Source: a virus. Taken from it: a DNA stretch of 35,851 bases. The DNA is taken from positions 1 to 35,851 of IMG/VR virus record IMGVR_UViG_3300046005_001359; one strand, written 5' to 3'. Shown piece after piece: positions 1 to 6,901 of this stretch (its first letter is position 1; each line of letters starts with the position of its first letter). The notes under the pieces were generated by a model. It was not told the DNA's origin. It saw only the letters and a program-made list of their open reading frames with translations, and ran no database searches. The translations under genes and the position numbers were made by a program.

Positions 1-1
1 G

Positions 2-733
2 AGCCTCGCCGTCCTAGTGGCGAAAAAGCACAAGCTCGAAACGGTGCGCGTCGCTTTGGTTCAACCGCTCAAAGGCAAGCCGACAACGGCAGACTTTGCT
101 GGGCACGGTTTAAAGCTCGCGGAGTCGTGGCTTCTCGCCGCTCTCGATGCCGAGATTGAAGCTGGGCCGGATGATCGCAGGGCTGGCAAGTGGTGCACCT
201 ACTGCAAAGCGCAGCCGGGATGCTGGGCATGGAAGAAACACGCGGAGAGGGCGCGAGACACAAAGCTAGTGCCGACTGATTCTTTGCTCGCTCAATCCAT
301 GAATCCTCAAGACATAGCCGAGTTTGACGCCTTTTGTTCGCACGTCATAACGCAGGCGAAAAGAGGCAAGGCATGGGTGCAGGCTTTGGTTCTAAAAGAC
401 CCAAGCCGCTACGCTTCACACTTCACCACCGACACTACCGAAGGCCGCGCAACCATCACAGACCTGAGCACAGTCTGGCAGCGTGTTGAACAAGACGGGA
501 TGCCGCACGATAAATTCCTCGCGTGCCTCACAGCGCGTAAGGATGACAGCAAGGCGACGGGCCTTCCCGGACTCAAAGGCGAGCTTCGCCGCGCCTTAAA
601 ACTCAAAGGCCGCGCCCTTGATAATAAGCTCGATGCAGTCCTTGACGGCTGCATTACTGAGGGCAAGAAGAAAACCATCGCCGTCCGAATCGGGGCCGAC
701 TCGATTGAAGACGGAGATGGACAGTTGGAATAA
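2..733 (+). CDS. RecB/Cas4-like phage nuclease, C-terminal part (DUF2800-like), 5' partial
   Basis: The reading frame is open from the window edge, so the gene is 5'-truncated; a GTG at 17 is only an internal candidate start. Counting from that GTG, a cysteine cluster at residues 60, 63 and 69 (KWCTYCKAQPGCWA) matches the Fe-S/zinc cluster at the end of DUF2800 and Cas4-type PD-(D/E)XK nucleases, and the preceding VRVALVQP strand also fits that family. The catalytic core would lie upstream of the window. In the family these proteins process DNA ends for phage recombination. The last ~120 residues (after PQDIAEF) are an extension I do not recognise. The helicase follows 24 nt downstream. The family call rests on the cysteine cluster and context. 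Confidence 0.65.
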   Translation, partial: SLAVLVAKKHKLETVRVALVQPLKGKPTTADFAGHGLKLAESWLLAALDAEIEAGPDDRRAGKWCTYCKAQPGCWAWKKHAERARDTKLVPTDSLLAQSMNPQDIAEFDAFCSHVITQAKRGKAWVQALVLKDPSRYASHFTTDTTEGRATITDLSTVWQRVEQDGMPHDKFLACLTARKDDSKATGLPGLKGELRRALKLKGRALDNKLDAVLDGCITEGKKKTIAVRIGADSIEDGDGQLE

Positions 734-757
734 CGAACAAAACACCACACGACCAAG

Positions 758-2131
758 ATGGACTTGAAAACACTGTTAGAAAGGAAACGTCATGCCTATG
801 ACGACCTTGGATTTGATCCGCTATGGATGCCGGATAAGGCATTCGACTTCCAAAAGGCGCTCATTACTTGGGCTGTAAAAAAAGGCAGGGCCGCAAAGTT
901 TGCAGATTGCGGGCTTGGGAAATCTTTGATGCAACTCACGTTCGCTGAAAACGTGGTGCGCAAAATGAACCGTCCGGTTCTGGCTCTGACTCCGCTAGCG
1001 GTATCTCCACAAATGGTGGAAGAGGCCGAGAAGTTTGGAATTGAGGCCATGAGGTCTAACGATGGCAAGTTTCCCGCTGGTGCTCGTGTCGTGGTCACAA
1101 ATTACGAGCGGCTTCACCACTTCAACCCGAATGATTTCGTCGGAGCTGTGTGTGACGAGTCCAGTATTCTCAAGAATTGCGACGGCATCATTAAGGCTCA
1201 AGTCACAGACTTTATGCGTAAGATGTCGTTTCGCCTGCTTTGCACAGCCACGCCATCGCCAAACGATTTGATTGAGCTTGGCACTTCATCCGAGGCTCTT
1301 GGTTACATGGGATTCAACGACATGCTGACAACCTTTTTCAAGAAGGATCAGGACCGCAAGACTCACAGCCGCAAAGACGAGTTTCGCGCCGGAGTGTGGC
1401 GCTTCAAAGGCCATGCCGAGGAGCATTTCTTTCGCTGGGTTTGCTCATGGGCGCGAGCCGTTCGCAAGCCTTCTGACATTGGATTCTCAGATGAAGGGTT
1501 TGACCTTCCCGAACTCATCACTCGCGAGACTACTGTGATTAATGAATCACCGCTTGAAGGCTTTCTATTTACGATGCCAGCGGTAGGGCTATCAGAGCAG
1601 CGCAAGGAGCGCCGAGTTACGATTGAGAAGCGATGCGAGCAGGCGGCAAGAGTTTCTAATGCGCACGATGGCGCGACGGTTTCATGGTGCCAGTTGAATG
1701 ACGAGGGCGACGAGCTTACGCGAATGATTCCTGGGGCCGTGCAAGTTAGCGGATCCGATTCGATGGAGTTTAAAGAGGAAGCCTTCACGGGATTTGCCAA
1801 AGGACAGTTCACCAAACTCGTCACCAAGCCTGACATCGCTGGGTTCGGTTTAAACTGGCAACACTGCCACCATCAAACATTCTTCCCGTCTCACTCTTTC
1901 GAGCAGCTTTATCAAGCCATCCGCCGTAGCTGGCGCTTTGGTCAAAAGCATCCAGTCACGATTGACCTTATCACTTCCGAAGGCGAGCAGGGCGTTCTAA
2001 AAAACGTCATGCGCAAGTCTCACAATGCTGAACTCATGTTTGCGAATCTCGTTCGTAACATGGGCAGCGAAAACCATCTCGTCACAGAGAGGCAGCATAC
2101 CCGCGACGTGGTTATTCCTTCTTGGTTATAA
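758..2131 (+). CDS. SNF2-type DEAD/DEAH-box helicase
   Basis: A 457-residue superfamily 2 helicase/translocase. Visible motifs in order: Q-motif region FQKALITWAVKKG (31-43), Walker A variant ADCGLGKS (49-56), DExx box DESS (133-136), motif III TATPSPND (163-170), and motif VI in the second RecA domain, YQAIRRSWRFGQ (385-396). The arrangement is that of compact phage SNF2/DEXD helicases found beside RecB-like nucleases, which translocate on duplex DNA during replication or recombination. It lies between the nuclease and the HNH/methyltransferase genes. The ATG at 758 has no strong Shine-Dalgarno, but the fold begins close to it, so no longer start is needed. Confidence 0.9.
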   Translation: MDLKTLLERKRHAYDDLGFDPLWMPDKAFDFQKALITWAVKKGRAAKFADCGLGKSLMQLTFAENVVRKMNRPVLALTPLAVSPQMVEEAEKFGIEAMRSNDGKFPAGARVVVTNYERLHHFNPNDFVGAVCDESSILKNCDGIIKAQVTDFMRKMSFRLLCTATPSPNDLIELGTSSEALGYMGFNDMLTTFFKKDQDRKTHSRKDEFRAGVWRFKGHAEEHFFRWVCSWARAVRKPSDIGFSDEGFDLPELITRETTVINESPLEGFLFTMPAVGLSEQRKERRVTIEKRCEQAARVSNAHDGATVSWCQLNDEGDELTRMIPGAVQVSGSDSMEFKEEAFTGFAKGQFTKLVTKPDIAGFGLNWQHCHHQTFFPSHSFEQLYQAIRRSWRFGQKHPVTIDLITSEGEQGVLKNVMRKSHNAELMFANLVRNMGSENHLVTERQHTRDVVIPSWL

Positions 2132-2141
2132 ATGTTTTACA

Positions 2142-2169
2142 TTGACGCTTAAACGTTTTATTGTAAAAT
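2142..2169 (+). promoter_or_regulatory. Sigma70-like promoter before HNH gene
   Basis: TTGACG (2142-2147), a 16-nt spacer, then TAAAAT (2164-2169), in an AT-rich gap 9 nt before the HNH start at 2178. This would give the HNH gene its own transcript, as expected for a mobile homing gene. Seen by consensus match only. Confidence 0.5.
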
Positions 2170-2177
2170 AAACAGCC

Positions 2178-2570
2178 ATGACAATAGAAGAAGCTCAACA
2201 GTTAACAGCAAGCCGCAGATCGTATTTGCGCCGTTGCGGAATACATGTCCCCCTTTTGCCAAGGGGGGCAAAGCCCGGATATAAACAAAGCGCTGACCAT
2301 ATAAAAAAGCGCATTAAATCAGGGTCAAGCCATCCAAATTGGAAAGGCGAAAACGTGTCAGTAAGAGGAGGCAGAACAAGGGCTGAAAGAATGTATCCAA
2401 AAATAGGACCTTGCACAATTTGTGGAAACAAAAAATCAGAAAGACATCACAGAGATGGGGACACATCAAACAACAGTCCTTTTAATATAGTTATCCTTTG
2501 CCGAAAATGCCACATGACCGAGGACGGCAGACTCGAAAAATTTAAGTTAGTTAACAAGAAAAAACATTAA
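2178..2570 (+). CDS. HNH homing endonuclease (NUMOD3-like)
   Basis: A 130-residue protein with an HNH module: zinc-binding C79/C82 and C108/C111, a His pair H90-H91 and an Asn in SPFNIV, ending CRKCH. Before it, SGSSHPNWKGE (48-58) resembles the NUMOD3 DNA-binding motif common in intron and free-standing homing endonucleases. Such enzymes nick or cut a specific site to spread their own gene. It sits between helicase and methyltransferase, has its own promoter-like element, and is visibly more AT-rich than its neighbours, all of which suggest recent insertion. The target site is unknown. Confidence 0.85.
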   Translation: MTIEEAQQLTASRRSYLRRCGIHVPLLPRGAKPGYKQSADHIKKRIKSGSSHPNWKGENVSVRGGRTRAERMYPKIGPCTICGNKKSERHHRDGDTSNNSPFNIVILCRKCHMTEDGRLEKFKLVNKKKH

Positions 2571-2572
2571 TT

Positions 2573-3553
2573 ATGATCCAAGAACAAATAACGACAGATA
2601 AGTATTCTCTATTTTTAGGCGATTGTATCGCTGTCATGCAAGACCTTCCCAACGAGTCAATTCATCTTTCGATTTACTCGCCGCCGTTCTGCGCCCTTTA
2701 CACTTACTCGAACGACCTTCGCGACCTATCCAATTCGCGCAACTATGACGAGTTTATGGATCACTACCGGCTCGTTGTGGAGCAAATCGCACGCATCACA
2801 AAGCCGGGCCGATGCACGGCCGTTCACGCGATGGACGTTCCTGATTCTTGCAATCTTGGTAACTTCCTCAAAGACTTTCCCGGCGACATCATCCGCCTCC
2901 ATGAAAGTCTCGGTTTCAAGTATGTGGCGCGGCATCACATATGGAAGGAACCGCTTGCCGTTCGCAATCGCACGATGGCAAAAGGACTGGCTCACAAGAC
3001 GGTCTGCGTTGACGCTTCCTTGTGTGATGTGGCTGGGGCTGACTACTTACTCATGTTCCGCAAGGAAGGTCAAAATGAGGTTCCCGTGAGCCATGAGCGC
3101 GGATTATTCGAATACTTTGGCGAAGATCAACCTCCCCATGATCTTCATCATCTGCGCGGCATGGAAGGCGACCAAAAGCTGAACCGTTACTCTCATTGGT
3201 GTTGGAGGCGCTACGCCTCTTCATCGTGGCATGACATTCGTATCTCGAATTGCCTGCCATACCAAGAGGCCCGCGATACTGACGATGAGAAACACGTTCA
3301 CCCTCTCCAGTTGGATGTGATCGCCCGTGCTATTGAGCTTCGCAGCAATCCCGGCGAGATCGTGCTAACGCCATTTATGGGTGTGGGCAGCGAAGTTTAT
3401 CAGGCCGTTGTGATGGGCCGTAAGGCTCTCGGCGCTGAGTTGAAGCCGACATACTTCCGGCAGGCTGTGCGCAATCTGGAAATGGCAGGCCAGAAACGCG
3501 AGCAAGATGAGATGCCGCTTTTTGCCAACGCTGAAAAGGAGGACATGGATTAA
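2573..3553 (+). CDS. DNA methyltransferase, N4-cytosine/N6-adenine type
   Basis: A 326-residue beta-order aminomethyltransferase: the catalytic motif IV YSPPF lies at 35-39 and the SAM-binding FMGVG at 268-272, followed by ELKPTYF (279-285), so the catalytic motif precedes the SAM site. The region between (about 50-260) holds the target-recognition part. No restriction enzyme is adjacent, so it is an orphan phage methylase, probably protecting phage DNA from host restriction or marking it for replication or packaging. Its stop overlaps the RusA start by one nucleotide (3553). The specificity cannot be read from sequence. Confidence 0.9.
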   Translation: MIQEQITTDKYSLFLGDCIAVMQDLPNESIHLSIYSPPFCALYTYSNDLRDLSNSRNYDEFMDHYRLVVEQIARITKPGRCTAVHAMDVPDSCNLGNFLKDFPGDIIRLHESLGFKYVARHHIWKEPLAVRNRTMAKGLAHKTVCVDASLCDVAGADYLLMFRKEGQNEVPVSHERGLFEYFGEDQPPHDLHHLRGMEGDQKLNRYSHWCWRRYASSSWHDIRISNCLPYQEARDTDDEKHVHPLQLDVIARAIELRSNPGEIVLTPFMGVGSEVYQAVVMGRKALGAELKPTYFRQAVRNLEMAGQKREQDEMPLFANAEKEDMD

Positions 3554-3921
3554 TGGATTTCATCACCATCACCTTCCCGATGCCCGACTCGAATCTCTCG
3601 CTCAACTCCCGCATTCATTGGGCAGTCAGGCAGAAGCTAGCGAGGGCAGCACGCAGCACGGCTAGAATCGCATCCCTTGCCGCTCTGGCAGGCCGCACGC
3701 CCCCCGGCTGGGTCAAAGCTCGCTACGACTTGAAAGCCTACTTTAAAACGATGGCATTCCCAGATCCTGACAACCTCACCACTCGGCTCAAGTCGAGCTT
3801 GGATGGCATCGCCGACAGCGGCGTCATCCGCGACGACAAATCACTTTGGCCAGAGCGGCCCGAGTTCTTCAAAGACGCAAGAAACCCACGAATCGAAATC
3901 ACCATCTATCCTGAACCATGA
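3553..3921 (+). CDS. rusA: RusA-family Holliday junction resolvase
   Basis: A 122-residue protein at the usual RusA length. The conserved acidic pattern is intact: DPDN (71-74), D84 in the following helix, and IRDD (92-95), corresponding to the RusA metal ligands. The family acts as a dimer that resolves four-way junctions and branched replication intermediates before packaging. It overlaps the methyltransferase stop by one nucleotide and the next gene by four, so it is translated as part of the recombination operon. Confidence 0.88.
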   Translation: MDFITITFPMPDSNLSLNSRIHWAVRQKLARAARSTARIASLAALAGRTPPGWVKARYDLKAYFKTMAFPDPDNLTTRLKSSLDGIADSGVIRDDKSLWPERPEFFKDARNPRIEITIYPEP

Positions 3922-4313
3922 AGAAACTAAACATCAGCATCAACCTGCTCCAACTCCAAGGAGCGACACGTCTCAAATCCCAAAGCGGCAAAGATTGCAT
4001 CGTGATCGATCTCGCTGCATCTCGCGCCAAGCCGCATCAAAACGGCAAGGTGTATCTTAACCTTGAGGCCATCTCGAACCGTGATGGCGAGGATCAATAC
4101 GGCAACTCACATTTCATCGCAGAGCCGGTCACGAAGGACGAGCGGCAGAACGGCTTGAAGCTACCCATTATCGGCAACGGTAAGGAGTGGACGAATGAAG
4201 ATCACGCCCGCCAAAAGATGCACGGCAGCGAAGCCCCAGCACGCACCACGCGGAACATCCCACGGGCGCAGCCTCAGCAGGAATCTGAAGATGATCAAGA
4301 AATCCCGTTCTGA
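3918..4313 (+). CDS. Putative ssDNA-binding protein with SSB-like acidic tail
   Basis: A 131-residue protein. The N-terminal part (1-85) is beta-rich (LNISINLLQLQ, KDCIVIDLA, KVYLNLEAI), followed by a polar linker rich in Arg, Pro and Gln and a C-terminal tip EDDQEIPF. That tip closely resembles the acidic DDDIPF tail by which bacterial SSB recruits replication and repair partners. I infer a phage SSB or SSB mimic; the N-terminal part resembles phage proteins I have seen but cannot name. The ATGA overlap with rusA supports a role in the same recombination/replication operon. Confidence 0.5.
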   Translation: MKKLNISINLLQLQGATRLKSQSGKDCIVIDLAASRAKPHQNGKVYLNLEAISNRDGEDQYGNSHFIAEPVTKDERQNGLKLPIIGNGKEWTNEDHARQKMHGSEAPARTTRNIPRAQPQQESEDDQEIPF

Positions 4314-4315
4314 CC

Positions 4316-4684
4316 ATGCAAAACGAGCGAGACAAACGCTTCTACCAAAAGCTAAAATGTGATCCCGAAAAATGGGAAGCGCGCATGGAAGCTCAACGGA
4401 AACGCAGGGCACAAGTAGGCATCCGCGATGCTGAAAACAAGTCTGAACGTGAACGTTGGGCATCGCTGCCGAAAGATCATCCTCGCAAAACTCGCAAACC
4501 AAAGCGCAACCCAGAAACATTCAAAGCTCAGCGCAAACGATACACTGAGAGGTTGCCTGATTCCGTCGTGGCTAATCGCTACCTGCACATGCCGGTCAGC
4601 GAATGCCCGCCAGAATTGATCGAACTGAAAAGACATCACATCCGACTATCCCGCAAACTAAACACCAGCATAAAGACATTATGA
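4316..4684 (+). CDS. Conserved phage protein, basic, function unknown
   Basis: A 122-residue highly basic protein, rich in Arg and Lys. The C-terminal segment LPDSVVANRYLHM...PPELIELKRHHIRLSRKL is a pattern seen in small phage proteins next to replication genes, with a long amphipathic helix at the end; no enzymatic motif is visible. It starts two nucleotides after the SSB-like stop and overlaps the next gene by four. A nucleic-acid-binding role is possible from its charge, but this is inference. Confidence 0.6.
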   Translation: MQNERDKRFYQKLKCDPEKWEARMEAQRKRRAQVGIRDAENKSERERWASLPKDHPRKTRKPKRNPETFKAQRKRYTERLPDSVVANRYLHMPVSECPPELIELKRHHIRLSRKLNTSIKTL

Positions 4685-4890
4685 ACAACATCGAAAAACT
4701 CAGAGAGAAGATGGCGCGCACCGTTGACGCGCTCGAAAACAAAAGCATCAGCGCCGAGGAAGCCATGGCTATCTGCCGCGCTGGCGCCGTCATCATCGGC
4801 TCACTCCGCGTTGAACTGGAATACCGGCAATCACGCGCTGAATATCCTGTCATTGGATTCATGGGCAATTCTAAAACTCGCGAAAAATGA
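4681..4890 (+). CDS. Small conserved helical phage protein
   Basis: A 69-residue protein starting at the ATG (4681) that overlaps the previous stop by four nucleotides; the frame extends further upstream, but those codons lie inside the previous gene. It is predicted helical (IEKLREKMARTVDALENK, then SLRVELEYRQ) and resembles small phage proteins with the theme ISAEEAMAICRAGAVIIGSLRVELEY located near replication initiators. No known function. Confidence 0.6.
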   Translation: MNNIEKLREKMARTVDALENKSISAEEAMAICRAGAVIIGSLRVELEYRQSRAEYPVIGFMGNSKTREK

Positions 4891-5066
4891 TCACCCGCAC
4901 CATCGTCCAATCCCTGCCCAAGTCCGAAGTCCTACGCCACGTCAAACGCTGGCGCTTCTTCAGGTCTTCCGGACTGTCGATCGACAACACTGCCAAGCGC
5001 GTCGGCTTCACTTTCGAGAAGCTCACCAGATTGGCGAAACCTTGGGGGGTCACTTTTGAGAAGTGA
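4887..5066 (+). CDS. Small HTH-like protein
   Basis: A 59-residue protein that overlaps both neighbours by four nucleotides (start 4887, stop 5064-5066). The C-terminal half, SIDNTAKRVGFTFEKLTRLA, has helix-turn-helix spacing, so it may bind DNA; the N-terminal half is basic. The chain of start/stop overlaps is the main evidence that it is a real gene. Function unknown. Confidence 0.55.
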   Translation: MITRTIVQSLPKSEVLRHVKRWRFFRSSGLSIDNTAKRVGFTFEKLTRLAKPWGVTFEK

Positions 5067-5284
5067 GCACACTCGACCTTATTCCTATTCTCATGGCTGA
5101 CATACATACTCCAGTTGAGCCCAAACAACTCCACCCGCTTCTTTTGGAAAACTCGATAGCTGGCAAGCTCATTGCCTTTGATTACCGTGATAAGTCCATC
5201 ACAATTCAGGCTGATGAAATGCCGGAAGGAAAGCGACTTTGCTCCCGCGTGATGCTTGTTTTTCTTCCTGATTCACCAACATGA
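5063..5284 (+). CDS. Small hypothetical protein
   Basis: A 73-residue protein. The GTG at 5063 gives a four-base overlap with the previous gene and lies a few bases after a G-rich stretch; an ATG at 5093 (MADIHTPVEP) is the alternative start and would give 63 residues. The sequence alternates short strands (KLIAFDYRDKSITIQ, RVMLVFLPD), suggesting a small beta fold. It overlaps the next gene by four nucleotides. No family recognised. Confidence 0.45.
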   Translation: MSTLDLIPILMADIHTPVEPKQLHPLLLENSIAGKLIAFDYRDKSITIQADEMPEGKRLCSRVMLVFLPDSPT

Positions 5285-5433
5285 GCATTCCTCAAAAGAC
5301 ATGCCCGCGCTGCCTCGGTAAAGGGCGCATTCTTGTCAACTCCGGCACCGGCAGAGTCGAAACCTGCCCACGCTGCAAAGACAAGCCGCACAAACTCAAC
5401 GGTTCCGTTTGCCTTCCCGCAGAGGGTAAATAG
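5281..5433 (+). CDS. Small zinc-ribbon protein
   Basis: A 50-residue protein whose ATG overlaps the previous stop. It has two CxxC knuckles, CPRCLGKG (8-15) and CPRCKDK (29-35), giving a DnaJ-like zinc ribbon. Such small zinc proteins are common in phage early operons and usually bind nucleic acid or protein partners; the exact role here is unknown. It is the last gene before the structured leader of the HNH gene at 5572. Confidence 0.6.
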   Translation: MSIPQKTCPRCLGKGRILVNSGTGRVETCPRCKDKPHKLNGSVCLPAEGK

Positions 5434-5440
5434 ACTCGAA

Positions 5441-5560
5441 TTGCCGAGAGGCAAAGCCGACTGGAAACGGCTATCGCATCATGAACCAAAGTAATAAAAC
5501 GCCCCCAGCCCGTGAGGAACACCGCAGCGATACGGTTTCCAGCCTCGCGGTCCTGGGGGC
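5441..5560 (+). ncRNA. Candidate structured RNA leader upstream of HNH gene
   Basis: Three consecutive hairpins occupy most of the 138-nt gap. (1) TTGCC-GAGA-GGCAA (5441-5454), with a GNRA-type loop. (2) AGCCG / CGGCT (5455-5459 / 5468-5472). (3) A long compound stem: GCCCCCAG (5501-5508) with CTGGGGGC (5553-5560), CCGTGAGG (5510-5517) with CCTCGCGG (5543-5550) including one G-U pair, and ACCG / CGGT (5521-5524 / 5533-5536). The HNH start is 11 nt beyond the last stem. It could be a regulatory leader, a terminator (a weak T-rich run follows) or a mobile-element RNA; the function is unknown. Confidence 0.45.
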
Positions 5561-5571
5561 ACCTTTTGTTT

Positions 5572-6216
5572 ATGAATCAAACCCATTTACAGACCAAATG
5601 CTGCACAAAGTGTAGACTAGATAAGCCTGTGTCAGATTTCGCACCTCAGAAATTGGGCAGATTTGGCGTGACCTCAAAGTGTCGTCCGTGCGCTCGCAAA
5701 GCTGTATCGGATTGGGCTAAAGCCAATAGACTTAAATTGTCCAAAAAACTCAGCGCGTGGAGGGCTGATAATCGTGAAAAGGTCAAATTAGATGGGCGTG
5801 CATATTATGCCCACACAAAAGAAAAGCGCATACGTTCTGTTATTGAGTGGCAGCAACGCAACCCGCAAAGTAAGCGCATGTTTGGAGCCGCTTATCGTGC
5901 AAATCACAAAAACGCACTCAAGGAGTGGCGTTATAAGAACAGGGGTTTGGTTTATCAGCACAATGATAGCCGGGAAGAGATGAAGCGTCACGCGACTCCA
6001 ATATGGCTGACCAAGCGCGATCGGCTCCTGATCAAGACTATTTATCAAATGAGCAACCGCTTATCTAAATGCACCGGCATTCATCATCATGTGGATCATA
6101 TTCACCCGTTAAACGCGGTTGGCAGTTGCGGGCTTCATGTCCCTTGGAATCTGCGAGCCATTCCGGCGCGTCTAAATCTCAAAAAGAAAAATTCATTAGG
6201 AGGTAACGAGTATTAA
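5572..6216 (+). CDS. HNH homing endonuclease with N-terminal zinc ribbon
   Basis: A 214-residue protein from the ATG at 5572; an earlier in-frame ATG at 5512 lies inside the leader hairpin and would add 20 unlikely residues. A zinc ribbon (C11, C14, C37, C40) is followed by a basic Trp/Arg-rich helical region and a C-terminal HNH core HHHVDHIHPLN with the partner Asn in VPWNLRAI. This resembles phage HNH enzymes that recognise DNA through the zinc ribbon. The gene sits between the zinc-ribbon gene and the replication initiator; its last codons carry the initiator's Shine-Dalgarno and its stop overlaps the initiator's first codons, consistent with insertion at that junction. Confidence 0.85.
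   Translation: MNQTHLQTKCCTKCRLDKPVSDFAPQKLGRFGVTSKCRPCARKAVSDWAKANRLKLSKKLSAWRADNREKVKLDGRAYYAHTKEKRIRSVIEWQQRNPQSKRMFGAAYRANHKNALKEWRYKNRGLVYQHNDSREEMKRHATPIWLTKRDRLLIKTIYQMSNRLSKCTGIHHHVDHIHPLNAVGSCGLHVPWNLRAIPARLNLKKKNSLGGNEY
6198..6214 (+). promoter_or_regulatory. Shine-Dalgarno that fixes an ATT start
   Basis: AGGAGG at 6198-6203 lies 8 nt before ATT at 6212. It is the strongest ribosome site seen in the window and points at a codon that begins the conserved initiator N-terminus. An in-frame TAG at 6197-6199 rules out a longer start, and no ATG, GTG or TTG occurs in frame before 6275. Confidence 0.6.
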
Positions 6217-6901
6217 AAGATTCACCGAAACGAACAAGTGGGAAGATCCGTGGTTCAGAAGACTGAAGCCAGAAATGAAACTGCTTTGGGCGTGGCTTTT
6301 GGATAGCTGCGACAACGCCGGAGTGATCGACCTTGATATTGAACTGGCATCGTTTCAGGTAGGGTATCAATACCCTATAGATACCCTTTCGGAGTTTGGT
6401 CAAAGGGTGATCAAATTACCATGTGGGAAGTTCTTTATTCCCAAGTTTATTGAGTTCCAATACGGCAACTTGTCTCCCGATTGTAAGGCTCACAATCCTA
6501 TCTTCTCAAGTTTGGAAAAACATGGATTGAAAGGGTATCCAAAGGGTATCCATACCCTACAAGAAAAGGAAAAGGAAAAGGAAGAGGAAACGGAAACGGA
6601 AAAGGTGCCGAAAAAACCGAAATCCGAAAAGATCCTCAAACCTTCCGAAATCCCAGACGACGAATGGATAGCATCACTCAAAACTAATCCAGACCACGAA
6701 GGTAAAAACATCGACTCCGAATTTAGACGAGCGCATGAATGGTGCCTGAAAAACAACCGCCAGAATACCAGACGCTTTTTTGAGAACTGGCTTTCGAAGG
6801 TTGAAAAGCCTCTCACGATCAAACCTAAACCAGCCGCCCACGTTTACGGCTCTTCACTTGGGCATTCCGGACCTTGGCCGAAAGGACACTCGTTTTTATG
6901 A
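6212..6901 (+). CDS. Phage replication initiator (DnaD/winged-helix N-domain)
   Basis: About 229 residues if translation starts at ATT 6212. The N-terminus KRFTETNKWEDPWFRRLKP followed by KLLWAWLLDSCDNAGV is the conserved opening of phage replication initiators with a winged-helix domain. The ATG at 6275 would remove this motif, so I prefer the ATT behind AGGAGG. A charged Glu/Lys linker follows (near QEKEKEKEEETETEK), then a DnaD/DnaT-like C-terminal part, EFRRAHEWCLKNN...RRFFENWL, which probably loads helicase. The gene carries iteron-like repeats and overlaps dnaB by four nucleotides. In the family it binds the origin and recruits DnaB. Confidence 0.8.
   Translation: MKRFTETNKWEDPWFRRLKPEMKLLWAWLLDSCDNAGVIDLDIELASFQVGYQYPIDTLSEFGQRVIKLPCGKFFIPKFIEFQYGNLSPDCKAHNPIFSSLEKHGLKGYPKGIHTLQEKEKEKEEETETEKVPKKPKSEKILKPSEIPDDEWIASLKTNPDHEGKNIDSEFRRAHEWCLKNNRQNTRRFFENWLSKVEKPLTIKPKPAAHVYGSSLGHSGPWPKGHSFL
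6361..6560 (+). repeat. GGGTATC iterons, candidate replication origin
   Basis: Copies of GGGTATC or its complement lie inside the initiator gene: GGGTAT 6362-6367, ATACCC 6370-6375, GATACCC 6380-6386, GGGTATC 6533-6539, GGGTATC 6544-6550 and ATACCC 6552-6557, plus a diverged AAAGGGTGATC near 6402. The first pair forms the palindrome AGGGTAT-CA-ATACCCT. A purine-only tract follows from about 6561 to 6600. This parallels the lambda O gene, where the initiator's binding sites lie within its own coding sequence next to an easily opened tract. Confidence 0.6.

Noticed and set aside
5441-6216. HEARO/IscB-type RNA-guided HNH system
   Set aside because: The HNH protein has no RuvC domain and is too short; only RNA plus HNH adjacency is similar.
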